Shown: in pieces, positions 10,287 to 18,566 of the stretch
Layout: every line of letters begins with the position of its first letter
Position numbering within the stretch: the stretch's first letter is position 1
Origin: Arthrobacter sp. 35W
Lineage (GTDB): Bacteria; Actinomycetota; Actinomycetes; Actinomycetales; Micrococcaceae
Direction of reading: 5' to 3'
DNA length: 64,000 nt
Assembly (NCBI RefSeq): GCF_000482545.1
Contig: NZ_KI519454.1
Span: 1,364,001-1,428,000, forward strand
Made by a program: the position numbers and the translations under genes
The notes under the pieces: model-generated
What the model saw: the letters and a program-made list of their open reading frames with translations, nothing else
Database searches by the model: none
What the model was told of the DNA's origin: nothing

Positions 10287-10679
10287 GTGGCACACAACAA
10301 GGACGAGCCCGACATTTTCACGCGATTCACCACCAAGGTGGCCACGGTTCTGGGACACCCATGGGTCTTCGCCATCGCCGTTGGCGCGTTGGTGGTGTGG
10401 GCGTTCACGGGGCCGCTGCTTGGTTTCTCCGATACCTGGCAGCTCATCATCAATACCAGCACGACTATCATCACGTTTCTGATGGTCTTCATCATTCAAA
10501 ACACGCAAAACCGTGACAGCGAGGCGCTGCATGTGAAGCTCGATGCCATCATGTTGGAGCTCAAGGTCAGCAACAGCAAGCTATACGATGCCGAACACGA
10601 GGGCGAGAAGGAACTAGAACGCCAGCGGCAGCGTCTGGAGGCTGAAGGGGAGGACCAGGCGCCAGCTGCGGTTGAGTAG
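10287..10679 (+). CDS. low-affinity iron permease family membrane protein
   Basis: A 130-residue protein with two membrane helices (about 23-42 and 53-76) followed by a charged helical C-terminus. The start FTRFTTKVATVLGHPWVF and the segment TITFLMVFIIQNTQNRDSEA are diagnostic of the low-affinity iron permease family (PF04120). Bacterial members are small and have no proven iron transport role. I chose GTG at 10287, preceded by GAAGGAAAG. A strong hairpin follows the stop. Confidence 0.85.
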   Translation: MAHNKDEPDIFTRFTTKVATVLGHPWVFAIAVGALVVWAFTGPLLGFSDTWQLIINTSTTIITFLMVFIIQNTQNRDSEALHVKLDAIMLELKVSNSKLYDAEHEGEKELERQRQRLEAEGEDQAPAAVE

Positions 10680-10684
10680 GCGCC

Positions 10685-10711
10685 GGGGCCGGCAGCGGTG
10701 CTGCCGGCCCC
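10685..10711. terminator. strong hairpin terminator between convergent genes
   Basis: GGGGCCGGCAGC (10685-10696) and GCTGCCGGCCCC (10700-10711) form a perfect 12-bp stem with a three-base loop, five bases after the iron-permease stop. It faces the broken GlsB gene on the other strand and can serve both directions. Confidence 0.8.
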
Positions 10712-10761
10712 TAGACCACATAGGGTTCTTGGCCTAAGCGGCCATGAGACGGTCGGGCCGC

Positions 10762-11019
10762 CTAGGCACTGGACTTGTTGCGGCCGGTGATGGCTCCGTA
10801 GGCCCCGGCAACGACGATGGCAAGGACCCAGGAGCCCAGGAGCCCGAATTCCATCTTGCCCGACCCGAAGACTAGGTCACCGATCCAGCCACCGTCGATG
10901 GCTCAGACCACGCCCAGTACCAGACTTGTCAGCCAGCCTCCGCCAACCCTGCCCGGCATGATCGCCTTGACGATCACACCCACGATGAGGCCGAGAATGA
11001 TCCATCCGATGAAACCCAT
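10762..11019 (-). pseudogene. GlsB/YeaQ/YmgE-type stress membrane protein with in-frame stop
   Basis: Translating the minus strand from the ATG at 11019 gives MGFIGWIILGLIVGVIVKAI, then MPGRVGGGWLTSLVLGVV, then TGA at codon 39 (10903-10905), then AIDGGWIGDLVFGSGKMEFG and a normal end at codon 86. This is the three-helix, glycine-rich GlsB/YeaQ/YmgE stress family; the conserved residue after GVV is normally Gly (GGA), so one G-to-T change explains the stop. Both halves are otherwise in frame and well conserved, so the lesion is recent or a sequencing error. Confidence 0.8.
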
Positions 11020-11479
11020 GATTGCTACTTAGTCCTGCGTTTTCCCGCATAGTGGATGCGGCTGCCTACTTGGCCTTTTGTGCGGTGCCCCTTTCGGTGT
11101 CTGTACCGTGGTCGGCGAGTTCTCCGGAATCTCTTTCAAGATGGCCCTCATGAACCACTGGAACAATTCCAATTTTTCGGTCGGCCCAATATTCATGTCC
11201 TCGGCGCGGGATCCAAATCTCCGGTTTCCTCGATGGCTTTGCGGCGGCTAGCAACCACTGCGTTGCAGAGGATGAACAATGAAATCCCGCCCGACGGCCG
11301 TTGCCGCACCGTAACCATCTCCGCACCAAATAATCAACCCTTGCTGCTGCCCAGCGGAAAAATCGGATCAAATAGTGAAATGGTTTTGGTTTAGAAAATG
11401 TGCACAATTATTGATATGCGTGGGAAGTAGATTCTGAAAATCCCCAGCTGGGGTCCACCTGTGGGAGGAGAGGAGCGGC
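11020..11479. other. intergenic region, mostly non-coding
   Basis: No family-recognisable gene. A 55-codon minus-strand frame (11029-11196, starting MNIGPTEKLELFQWFMRAIL) ends 9 bp before the broken GlsB gene and has protein-like composition, but no homologue is recognised and its ribosome site is poor. The right part (11340-11460) is distinctly AT-richer than the surroundings and probably carries the topoisomerase promoter. Confidence 0.35.
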
Positions 11480-12436
11480 ATGCAGCGGCTACAGCAAAGC
11501 GATCCCGACGGTCCCGGCATCAGCCGGCGCCGGGCGGGCAGAGGCTTCATCTACCTGACGCCCTCAAACCGTCCCGTGGCGCCGAAGGAGAAGCTGCGCA
11601 TCACGGCTCTCGCCATTCCGCCGGCCTGGCGGAATGTGTGGATCTGCCCCCGGCCAAATGGCCACATTCAGGCGACGGGCACCGACGACGCCGGCCGGCG
11701 GCAGTACATCTACCATCAAGCGTGGACCGAGGCCCAGGCGAAGGAGAAGTTCATCCGGGCCGCGGAACTCGGGGCCAGGCTGCCACAGGTCCGCCGCCGG
11801 GTGGCGAGGCATCTTCGGGAATCCACATCCCCAAGAACGCGCACCTTGGCCGCGGCGCTGCGGCTCATGGACCTCGGAGCTCTGCGCATCGGGTCCGAGG
11901 AGTATGCCGCGGAGAACGGGTCCTTCGGCCTCTCTACGCTGGAATCCCGGCATGCCTCCGTGTCCGGGACGGAAGTCCACCTGTCGTTCCCCGGCAAGAG
12001 CGGCCAGCCATGGGACCTCCGTCTTGATGACAAATTGCTTGCGGACTTCCTCAAACCCCTGGCCGCACAGTCCGGGAGATCCGCGCTGCTGGCCTACAAG
12101 GTGGGGGAAGCGTGGCAGTCCGTGGACGCACAGGCCGTCAATGAGTACATCTCCCGGGTGGCCGGCGCTGGCTGCTCCGCCAAGGATTTCAGGACCTGGA
12201 AGGGCACCATGACGGCCGCCGCGGAATTGGCCCGAACCGGGGGCGCTCCGACCGGTGAAGCGGTTTCGGCGGCGATCGTGGTTGCCGCCGAGGTGCTGGG
12301 AAACACCGTCGCCGTTGCGCGGGGATCATATGTCGACCCACGGCTCCTCGACATCTACCTGAAGGGTGGTTTGGCGGGGGTGCGGCCCACCGATGCCGCC
12401 GTGTCCAGGCTGCTGGGCGGTGCTGTGGGCGCGTAG
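11480..12436 (+). CDS. DNA topoisomerase IB (poxvirus type)
   Basis: A 318-residue type IB topoisomerase that relaxes supercoils through a 3'-phosphotyrosyl intermediate. The N-terminal domain contains ALAIPPAWRNVWICPRPNGH and GRRQYIYHQAW. The catalytic domain carries MDLGALRIGSEEYAAENGSF (active-site Arg), KDFRTWKGT (second Arg) and the nucleophile Tyr284 in ARGSYVDPR. The length matches poxvirus-like bacterial enzymes. The ATG is preceded by GGGAGGAGAGG. These enzymes are accessory, often near stress genes, as here. Confidence 0.92.
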   Translation: MQRLQQSDPDGPGISRRRAGRGFIYLTPSNRPVAPKEKLRITALAIPPAWRNVWICPRPNGHIQATGTDDAGRRQYIYHQAWTEAQAKEKFIRAAELGARLPQVRRRVARHLRESTSPRTRTLAAALRLMDLGALRIGSEEYAAENGSFGLSTLESRHASVSGTEVHLSFPGKSGQPWDLRLDDKLLADFLKPLAAQSGRSALLAYKVGEAWQSVDAQAVNEYISRVAGAGCSAKDFRTWKGTMTAAAELARTGGAPTGEAVSAAIVVAAEVLGNTVAVARGSYVDPRLLDIYLKGGLAGVRPTDAAVSRLLGGAVGA

Positions 12437-12537
12437 CCATCAAACCACGACGGGGCTATCGTCAAGAGTGGGTGCCGCTTTGCAGACGGAGGAACCGGGT
12501 CCGCGGCGCGCGGCATCCAGACCATGGAGTGGTCGCG

Positions 12538-13140
12538 ATGACGGAAGAACCAGCAGTGCGGGACGTACGGGCAACCACCCCGGTTAACGTCCCCCTGCGC
12601 ATGGCCTACAACCAATGGACGCAGTTCGAGGTGTTTCCACGCTTCATGTCCGGCGTCGTGGCTGTGACACAGCTTGACGACACTAGGCTGCATTTCCAAA
12701 CCAGCGTGAAGGGTGTCAAGCGCGACTTCGATGCCGCGATCACCCGCCAACGGCCCGATAAGAGCACCGCCTGGGCCAGCCTTGACGGCCCGAGCAATGA
12801 GGGCAGTGCGGTCTTTGAGCGGGCGTCCGAGACGGAAACCATCGTGACCGTCCAACTCACGTGGCAGCCGGTCACGGGCCTTGAAATTATCGGCGCCGTA
12901 TTTGGCCTGGACGCCTCTCAAATCCGAGGCGACCTGGAGCGCTTCAAACAGCTCGTGGAGGGCCGCGGACAAGAAACCGGCCTGTGGCGTTCCAGCGTCA
13001 CCCGGGGCGGCGTCCATGACGACGTGGTGGCGGTGGCCGGCGCGAAAGGCATCAAGCGTGGGAACCCGGAGGCACCCGCTGACGGTGGCGAAGAAGCGGA
13101 TCCCAGAACGCCCGGAGAACCGGCAGTTGAAGAGGGCTAG
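12538..13140 (+). CDS. SRPBCC-family (polyketide cyclase/dehydrase-like) protein
   Basis: A 200-residue protein. Residues ~5-150 match the START/SRPBCC helix-grip fold: VNVPLRMAYNQWTQFEVFPR at the start and GDLERFKQLVEGRGQETGLW for the long C-terminal helix. The last ~45 residues are acidic and disordered (ADGGEEADPRTPGEPAVEEG). Related proteins in actinobacterial stress clusters are presumed lipid- or small-molecule-binding. I chose the ATG at 12538, with GGAG upstream; 22 further in-frame codons lack family similarity. Confidence 0.82.
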   Translation: MTEEPAVRDVRATTPVNVPLRMAYNQWTQFEVFPRFMSGVVAVTQLDDTRLHFQTSVKGVKRDFDAAITRQRPDKSTAWASLDGPSNEGSAVFERASETETIVTVQLTWQPVTGLEIIGAVFGLDASQIRGDLERFKQLVEGRGQETGLWRSSVTRGGVHDDVVAVAGAKGIKRGNPEAPADGGEEADPRTPGEPAVEEG

Positions 13141-13241
13141 AGCCGACACTCCTGATGCAGTGCCCGGCGCGGGGACGATTGCCGAATAGTGGATCCAGGC
13201 CCGTCCTCGACATCGCACCAGAGCTGGCCTAGCGTGAAGGC

Positions 13242-13523
13242 ATGAGTGAACTCCCCAGCACCAGCGGCAGTGACGGCTCCGATGGACCAGTGCGTGATGG
13301 TGTGCAAGAAGGCCACATCCCAGTGCCTCGCGATCCGCAGGAGCCCCACGCCGGAGGCGGTGCAGGGGCAGCTGGAACGCCGGACGAAGCGAGTACGGCC
13401 GTGCCCCATGAGGAGAATGAGAGTCAGCGTGACGCCGCTGGCGGACCGGCGGGGCCGGCGGAGCACAAGGATGACGCTGAACCCGACGACCAGGGGCTGG
13501 CCACAGAGTTGAATCCCAGCTGA
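13242..13523 (+). CDS. hypothetical disordered acidic protein
   Basis: A 93-residue frame rich in Gly, Ala, Pro, Asp and Glu with no predicted fold (MSELPSTSGSDGSDGPVRDG and onward). Support comes from GAAGGC before the ATG and a CCTAGCGTG box about 15 nt upstream like those before neighbouring genes. No family is recognised. It may be a real small stress protein or a chance frame; its end lies 18 bp before the hydrolase fragment on the other strand. Confidence 0.45.
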   Translation: MSELPSTSGSDGSDGPVRDGVQEGHIPVPRDPQEPHAGGGAGAAGTPDEASTAVPHEENESQRDAAGGPAGPAEHKDDAEPDDQGLATELNPS

Positions 13524-13540
13524 GGCGGCCGGCGGACCCC

Positions 13541-13696
<156 letters not shown>

Positions 13697-13713
13697 TCAT
13701 TGCTATGGCACCA

Positions 13714-13730
13714 ACCATAACTAATATGGT
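13714..13730. promoter_or_regulatory. candidate operator between the hydrolase fragment and yegP-like gene
   Basis: ACCATA-ACTAA-TATGGT is a perfect 6-bp inverted repeat with a 5-nt centre, inside an AT-rich patch between divergent reading frames. Flanking bases extend it imperfectly (GGCACCA upstream, TGGTGTAC downstream). A regulator such as the nearby MerR protein could bind it; which one is unknown. Confidence 0.4.
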
Positions 13731-13770
13731 GTACATCACATAGCGTGGGTTGGTTCGAGGAACGAGGGAC

Positions 13771-14028
13771 ATGTCGGGAACATTCGAATTGGTGGACACA
13801 TCCGACGGCGCCTACCGGGTGCATTTGGTTGATGGCGATGGGCAATTGATGGCGGTGTCCGTGGCGTTTGAGACCAAGGAGGCAGCAGTCCAAGGCATTG
13901 CCAGGGCCCGGGAGATTGCGGGTACGGCATTTATCAAGGACTGGACCCATTCCGCGGGGATCGATGCCCATCTGCCGCACGGCAGCCCCGGATGTGCCGT
14001 TGAGGCCGGAGCATTGGCGCTCAGATGA
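13771..14028 (+). CDS. YegP/DUF1508-family small protein
   Basis: An 85-residue protein. Residues 3-59 (GTFELVDTSDGAYRVHLVDG through AGTAFIKDWT) match one copy of the DUF1508/YegP repeat, which folds as a beta-beta-alpha unit; many bacterial members have two copies and no known function. I chose the ATG at 13771 because GAGGGAC precedes it. The stop overlaps the start of the MerR gene, so the two are probably co-translated. Confidence 0.75.
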   Translation: MSGTFELVDTSDGAYRVHLVDGDGQLMAVSVAFETKEAAVQGIARAREIAGTAFIKDWTHSAGIDAHLPHGSPGCAVEAGALALR

Positions 14029-14378
14029 CCGGCAGCGGACGGGTGCAGGGCAGGGGGCCGGGTGGGCTCGTGGATCCGGCCAACATCCCTGCCGGGCGCG
14101 GCGTCTACGGGATCACCGTTGCTGCGGAGCTGACGGCCACGCCGGTGCAGACGCTACGCCTGTTTGAACGGCGTGGGCTGGTGGATCCTGCACGCACCAC
14201 CGGGGGCAGCCGCCTGTACAGCCGGGACGATCTTGCCCGGGTGGTCCACATCAACGAATTGCTGGAATCAGGGATGAATCTGGCCGGGGCGGCGGCTGTG
14301 CTGGTCCTGGAGGCCGAGGTCTCCTCGCTCAAGGAGCGCGGCCCCCAGCCCCGGGACGCTCGGGAGGAACGGCCCTGA
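14025..14378 (+). CDS. MerR-family transcriptional regulator (HspR-like)
   Basis: A 117-residue regulator. Residues ~28-75 (YGITVAAELTATPVQTLRLF, then ERRGLVDPARTTGGSRLYSR) are the MerR winged helix; the C-terminal part (LLESGMNLAGAAAVLVLEAE) is a short coiled-coil without metal-binding cysteines. This resembles HspR-type repressors of chaperone genes, fitting its position beside stress-type genes. It overlaps the YegP-like gene by ATGA. Targets are not visible, except possibly the inverted repeat at 13714-13730. Confidence 0.82.
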   Translation: MTGSGRVQGRGPGGLVDPANIPAGRGVYGITVAAELTATPVQTLRLFERRGLVDPARTTGGSRLYSRDDLARVVHINELLESGMNLAGAAAVLVLEAEVSSLKERGPQPRDAREERP

Positions 14379-14386
14379 CCGGTGGG

Positions 14387-15250
14387 CTAGGCGGCCTTTC
14401 GTGGACGATCATGGTGGAGGGGGTCCCGCCGTTGCACGGGCGGCTGCGCCAGTGGTTTCCATCGGGTTGGCTGCCGTGCGAGGCCGCGCAGGAGCCAGGG
14501 AATGAAGTAGTCGCGGGTCCAGGCGAGATCCTGGATGCGTGCCTCGCGCCAGGAGGGATCGGGGGCTTCGACCTCGTCCGCGGGTTCGAGGCCATGGGGA
14601 ACGCCCAAGGTGTCCAGCACCAGGGCCGCCACGGCAAGGTGGCCCGGCGGTGAGAGGTGGAGGCGGTCCGGGCCCCACATCTGCCGGTCCTTCAACCGCT
14701 CCAACGACCACAGATCCACCACCACGGCGTTGTGGTGGGCCGCGGCAGAACGTACATTCTCGTTGTACACCGCAATCTTTGCCCGCACCCGGCCGAGCAC
14801 GGTACCGGAACCGGAATCCGGGCCCACGAAGATGGCGACAGTGGCTCCTGTGGCCGTGAGGGAGGCGAGGGCAGCATCCACCAGCGTGGCCAGCTGGTCG
14901 GGGTCGGCCCCGGGGAGGATGAGATCGTTCCCGCCCGCTTGGAAGGTGACCAGGTCGGGGGCCAGAGCGACGGCGGCGGGCACCTGCTCGCTGGCAACCT
15001 GCCGGAGCCTCAGCCCGGGGACGGCCAGATTGGCGTAGGCGAAGTCCGTCGAAGAGCGGCTGAGCTCGCCGGCCACCCACCCTGCCCAGCCCCGGAACTC
15101 CTTGGGGCTGCGTGGATCCGGATCGCCGAAGCCCGCGGTGAAGGAGTCGCCCACCGCCACATACCGCCGCCAGGGTGGCCCGTCCACGTTGCGGGTGCGC
15201 AGCAAACCACCCTCTGCCAGAACTTTGTTCTCATGCTCCGGGAGCAGCAC
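14387..15250 (-). CDS. SGNH/GDSL-type hydrolase
   Basis: A 287-residue esterase. RRYVAVGDSFTAGFGDP carries the block-I Ser, LAVPGLRL the Gly, QAGGNDLILPG the Asn, and DRLHLSPPGH the Asp and His of the SGNH family. There is no signal peptide, so it is cytosolic. I chose GTG at 15250 because GGAAGG lies 9 nt upstream; the frame runs on into the neighbouring exporter gene without similarity. The substrate is probably a short acyl ester, unassigned. It lies downstream of the EamA exporter on the same strand. Confidence 0.87.
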   Translation of the reverse strand: MLLPEHENKVLAEGGLLRTRNVDGPPWRRYVAVGDSFTAGFGDPDPRSPKEFRGWAGWVAGELSRSSTDFAYANLAVPGLRLRQVASEQVPAAVALAPDLVTFQAGGNDLILPGADPDQLATLVDAALASLTATGATVAIFVGPDSGSGTVLGRVRAKIAVYNENVRSAAAHHNAVVVDLWSLERLKDRQMWGPDRLHLSPPGHLAVAALVLDTLGVPHGLEPADEVEAPDPSWREARIQDLAWTRDYFIPWLLRGLARQPTRWKPLAQPPVQRRDPLHHDRPRKAA

Positions 15251-15356
15251 CGGCCCATCCCTTCCGTCTCGGATCCATCGATGAGATGCGGCGATTGGAC
15301 CTTCAGTGCCAGCCCTGGAAGGGGTCTGCGGACCGGTTCCGGGAACTGCCTTCAGT

Positions 15357-16301
15357 CTAGATCCGGCTGCCAGCCGCCGCCATGGGAACGTCCGGAGCTC
15401 TGACGGCCTCCGCCGGCGCGGCCGGCGCAACTGCCAGTACCACCAGGGAGAGGCCAATGATGCCCAGCCCAATCCAGCCGGTGGTGCTGAGGTGCTCGCC
15501 GACAACGGCGACGGCCAGAACCGCCGCGACCGCCGGCTCACTCAGGGTGATGGTGGTGGCCGTGCTGGCGGTGAGGCGGGCCAGGCCATAGCCGAAGAGC
15601 AGGTACCCCAGGAACATCGGCACCAGCGCCATGTAGGCCGCTACGGCACAGGCCTGTCCACTGGCCAGAAGCGGGGCGCCAGTTGCCAGAAGTACGGGCA
15701 GAAGCAGAATGCCGCCGGCGCCAAACACGGCCCCCATCGATGCCGCACGGCCGATGCCCTGGCTCATGAGGCGCCTGGCGGACCATGAGTAGGTGGCGTA
15801 GGTGGCACCGGCAACAAGGCCTAGTGCGATGCCGGCGAGGCTGGAACCGGCGCCGCCGGCGTCGCTGGCCATCTTTGCAAGGCAGAGCACGGCGCTGCCG
15901 ATGACGCCGAGCCCCGCAGCGAGCATCCACCACCGGCCCAGCGCAGTGCGGTGGAGAAGCAGTTCCAGCATCCCCGAGGCCAGCGGCGCGGAGGCCAGTG
16001 ACACGACGGTGCCGAGGGCGACGCCGGCCAGATGCATCGAGCTGTAGAACGCCAGCGGGTAGGCGGCCACGGCAAGTGCGCCGACGGCGGCTGTGGGCCA
16101 GTTCGCACGCAGCTGTGCTGAACCTGCGCGCAGCGCTCGGACAGCGATGAGGGCCTGGAGGATGCCGCCGATGCCCAGGGCGGCCGCGCCGATTGCCAGC
16201 GGGCCGGCCCCGGGGGCGAACGTTGCGGCGGTCCCGGTGGTGCCCCACAGGATCGAGGTGATGGTGATGGCGCCCATGGCCATCATCCGCTGGCGCTTCA
16301 T
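15357..16301 (-). CDS. EamA/DMT-family transporter
   Basis: A 314-residue protein of about 10 membrane helices in two EamA halves (SILWGTTGTAATFAPGAGPL at the start; ITLSEPAVAAVLAVAVVGEH in the second half, a typical EamA signature). The family exports amino acids or metabolites. It starts ATG just after GGAGGGGGC and overlaps the TetR gene stop by four bases, so the two form an operon regulated by that repressor. Exported compound unknown. Confidence 0.88.
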   Translation of the reverse strand: MKRQRMMAMGAITITSILWGTTGTAATFAPGAGPLAIGAAALGIGGILQALIAVRALRAGSAQLRANWPTAAVGALAVAAYPLAFYSSMHLAGVALGTVVSLASAPLASGMLELLLHRTALGRWWMLAAGLGVIGSAVLCLAKMASDAGGAGSSLAGIALGLVAGATYATYSWSARRLMSQGIGRAASMGAVFGAGGILLLPVLLATGAPLLASGQACAVAAYMALVPMFLGYLLFGYGLARLTASTATTITLSEPAVAAVLAVAVVGEHLSTTGWIGLGIIGLSLVVLAVAPAAPAEAVRAPDVPMAAAGSRI

Positions 16302-16891
16302 GCCCCCTCCACGGCCCTGTCCAGCAGTGACGAGGCGATCTTCCGGGCATGGACCAGCCGCTCGGGGGTGCCCTCCAGGCCGGCGCGGGCCACCGCACCC
16401 TCGAGCACGAAAGACAGCTGTTCCGCAAGCTCCGCGGCCCGGCCGGCGTCGAGGATCTCTGCCAGGGCCGTGGTGAGGATGGACTCGACCTCTTCCTTGT
16501 GTTCGCGGACCGCTGTACGCCCGGGCGCACCGGCGGGCAGCTCGGCCGCTGCATTGAGCAGCCCGCACCCGCGGAACCCGTGGACGTAGGCGGCGCCGGC
16601 GTGGTCGATGTAGGCATCGAACACAGCCAACACCGCCTCCCGTGGCCCCGACGCCTGGGCGGCGCGCCTCTCGTAGAGCTCCAGCCATTCCTGGTGGCGG
16701 GCCTGGATGTACGCGAGCACCAAAGCATCCTTGGAGGCGAAGTTGTTGTAGAGGCTTTTGCGTGCCACGCCGGCCCGCTCGGTGATGGCATCAATGCCTG
16801 TGGCGGACATCCCGTTGGCGTAGAACATCTCCGCCGCCGCCTTCAGCAGCCTCTCACGGGCCGGGCGTTCCCTCGTGGACCCACCAACCAT
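16298..16891 (-). CDS. TetR/AcrR-family repressor
   Basis: A 197-residue regulator. The N-terminal helix-turn-helix (residues ~8-55, ARERLLKAAAEMFYANGMSA, then GVARKSLYNNFASKDAL) is clear; the rest is the variable helical ligand domain. AAGGAGTCTGCA precedes the ATG. A 12-bp perfect inverted repeat lies just upstream of the ribosome site, so the protein probably represses itself and the co-transcribed EamA exporter. Confidence 0.9.
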   Translation of the reverse strand: MVGGSTRERPARERLLKAAAEMFYANGMSATGIDAITERAGVARKSLYNNFASKDALVLAYIQARHQEWLELYERRAAQASGPREAVLAVFDAYIDHAGAAYVHGFRGCGLLNAAAELPAGAPGRTAVREHKEEVESILTTALAEILDAGRAAELAEQLSFVLEGAVARAGLEGTPERLVHARKIASSLLDRAVEGA

Positions 16892-16901
16892 TGCAGACTC
16901 C

Positions 16902-16931
16902 TTAAGTAGGTAGCCCAGTCTACCTACTTAA
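16902..16931. promoter_or_regulatory. TetR operator, 12-bp perfect inverted repeat
   Basis: TTAAGTAGGTAG (16902-16913) and CTACCTACTTAA (16920-16931) flank a 6-nt CCCAGT centre. It lies directly upstream of the TetR start codon and overlaps the ribosome-site edge, the standard place for an autorepressor site. Confidence 0.85.
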
Positions 16932-16946
16932 CCCGGTCCGCCGCCA

Positions 16947-17738
16947 TCACAGATTTCGCAAAGGCGTCCAGCCCACGGGGCGGGGGCCGCGGATGTCGGC
17001 CCGGCGCCGATCGGCCGCCGCCGACCAACCCTGTGCGGCCTGGACGCCCAATGCGCCGACGGCGCCGCGGGCAACCCGGAATCCGACATCCTCCAGCACG
17101 GCATCCGGGGCGCTGCCGCGGCGCACCGACGCCCGGCAGCTCCACTGCTCATCGGCCCACCCGCCGCCGCGCAGGCTGCGGTAGTCGCCGTAGCGTGCCG
17201 TGTCGGCGTAGTCCCAGCACCACTCCCAGACATTGCCGATCATGTCGAAGGCCCCAAAATCATTCGCCGGCTTCCCGGCCACCGGCTGGGGCCCGTAGAC
17301 GCCGTCGGCCGCCGACCAGGCGATGTCCTCCAGCGGTCCGTAGCGTGCCCCGGAGGTGCCGGCCCGGGCGGCCCATTCCCATTCGGCCTCCGTCGGGAGG
17401 CGGTAGCCGTCGGCGCCGGCATCCCAGGAGACGTCCCGTCCGTGGACCTCATAGGCAGGCTGAAGGCCGGCGATCGCAGATGCCTCGTTGCACCAGTGGA
17501 TGGCATCGAACCACGTCACGGGATGCACCGGAGAATCCGCTGCTGCGCCGGACGTGTCGCCAGTCCGCACGGCGGACCACTGGGCAAAGGTGGTCTGGGT
17601 GCGTCCAAGGTGGAACGGCTGCAGGACAACGTGTCTGGACGACTCGGAGCGGGCGTCGCGCATGGCCAGGGATCCGGCGGGGATGGGAACGGTGGGCACC
17701 ACGTCCCGGGTGGTGCCCACACCGTCGTCAGAATTCAT
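16947..17738 (-). CDS. formylglycine-generating-enzyme-fold (SUMF1/EgtB-type) protein
   Basis: A 263-residue C-lectin-like FGE-sulfatase-fold protein. VHPVTWFDAIHWCNEAS, YRLPTEAEWEWAARAG, IGNVWEWCWDYAD and SLRGGGWADEQWSCRASVRR are the family blocks, and it ends with VGFRVARG. In true formylglycine-generating enzymes the block after RGGS carries two catalytic copper-binding cysteines a few residues apart; here the first position is not Cys, so sulfatase activation is doubtful. No sulfatase gene is in the window. The start overlaps the stop of a small upstream gene (ATGA), showing translational coupling. Confidence 0.82.
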   Translation of the reverse strand: MNSDDGVGTTRDVVPTVPIPAGSLAMRDARSESSRHVVLQPFHLGRTQTTFAQWSAVRTGDTSGAAADSPVHPVTWFDAIHWCNEASAIAGLQPAYEVHGRDVSWDAGADGYRLPTEAEWEWAARAGTSGARYGPLEDIAWSAADGVYGPQPVAGKPANDFGAFDMIGNVWEWCWDYADTARYGDYRSLRGGGWADEQWSCRASVRRGSAPDAVLEDVGFRVARGAVGALGVQAAQGWSAAADRRRADIRGPRPVGWTPLRNL

Positions 17739-17974
17739 GTTCTGCACTGTAGTTCGCCCGGCTGCGGCACCGCCACCGCCGCGCTTAGTGGGACGGCCTC
17801 GACGTCGAACGGGCGGTGCAGGTCCACGCGCCTGGCACCGCACGGCGAAGGACACATCATGTACAGCACCCGGCCCGCAGACGTCCGGTGGGCGGACTCG
17901 ATCCGCCAGTCGTGTTGGTGCTGCTCGTCCGTGCCGGCCGTGCTGGGATTCTCGGAAGCGATGGAAAGCGTCAT
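17735..17974 (-). CDS. small protein with CPSPCGARR motif, coupled to the FGE-fold gene
   Basis: A 79-residue protein of unknown family. The central part HDWRIESAHRTSAGRVLYMM followed by CPSPCGARRVDL resembles a small treble-clef or zinc-ribbon half site with two cysteines three residues apart. The ATGA overlap with the FGE-fold gene supports it as a real gene and as a functional partner. It is divergent from the CGNR gene, only 26 bp away. A GTG at 17983 is an alternative start. Function unknown. Confidence 0.6.
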   Translation of the reverse strand: MTLSIASENPSTAGTDEQHQHDWRIESAHRTSAGRVLYMMCPSPCGARRVDLHRPFDVEAVPLSAAVAVPQPGELQCRT

Positions 17975-18000
17975 GCCATCCACTCTGGTGTAATGGTCTT

Positions 18001-18543
18001 ATGCATCTCAACCCTTACGGAGAATACGCGGTCCTCCTGGCTGCATCGCTGGCCAACGATTTTCCACCGGACGCCCCCGGCATCATTGCCCGCACGCGTG
18101 AGCTGGGCATGACGATGGAGTTCGCCCAGGCGTCCGACGACCACGCACAGGTGCGCCGCGTCGTGAACGACTGGCTGGTCGTTGTGGACGCGCCCGGCCC
18201 ACAGGAGCGGGCCGCCCTGCTCAATGCGCAGATGGCCGCGGCGGCGGCATACCCACGGCTGACGGACCACAATGGCGAGGGCTGGCATCTGCACTACCGG
18301 GACCAGAGCGACACCCTTCCCCATGTCCTGCGCGCCGTCATCAGCGTGGGCACGGCCCTGCACCTGACCACCCGCGGCATGCATCGCCTGGGGCGGTGCG
18401 CCGCCGGGCAGGCGCCGGGGGATCCCTGTCGGAACGTCGTCGTCGACACCACCCGCAACGGCCGCCAACAGTATTGTTCCGTGCGCTGCGCCAACCGCGC
18501 CGCCGTCCGGCGCCACCGCGCCCGGACGGCACGCAGCTCCTAG
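18001..18543 (+). CDS. CGNR zinc-finger (ABATE-domain) regulator
   Basis: A 180-residue protein. The N-terminal ABATE domain spans ~1-125 (YGEYAVLLAASLANDFPPDA at the start). The C-terminal zinc finger (about 128-172) has one Cys in LGRCAAGQ, another in GDPCRNV, the motif VVDTTRNGRQQYCSVRCANR with the last two Cys, then a basic tail. CGNR proteins are presumed stress-responsive transcription factors. It is divergent from the small Cys protein and FGE-fold pair with a 26-bp gap, so it may regulate them. Confidence 0.85.
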   Translation: MHLNPYGEYAVLLAASLANDFPPDAPGIIARTRELGMTMEFAQASDDHAQVRRVVNDWLVVVDAPGPQERAALLNAQMAAAAAYPRLTDHNGEGWHLHYRDQSDTLPHVLRAVISVGTALHLTTRGMHRLGRCAAGQAPGDPCRNVVVDTTRNGRQQYCSVRCANRAAVRRHRARTARSS

Positions 18544-18566
18544 CGGCAGGCGCGGGCCGTGAGCCG

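Noticed and set aside
10903-10905. Selenocysteine at the GlsB TGA
   Set aside because: The family has Gly here, and there is no reason for selenium chemistry; a nonsense change is more likely.
11029-11196. 55-codon minus-strand frame starting MNIGPTEKLELFQWFMRAIL
   Set aside because: Protein-like N-terminus but poor ribosome site, no recognised family and a low-complexity basic C-terminus; noted only in the intergenic entry.
11066-11407. 113-codon minus-strand frame upstream of topoisomerase IB
   Set aside because: No ribosome site, Arg/Trp-rich composition unlike neighbouring genes, no family.
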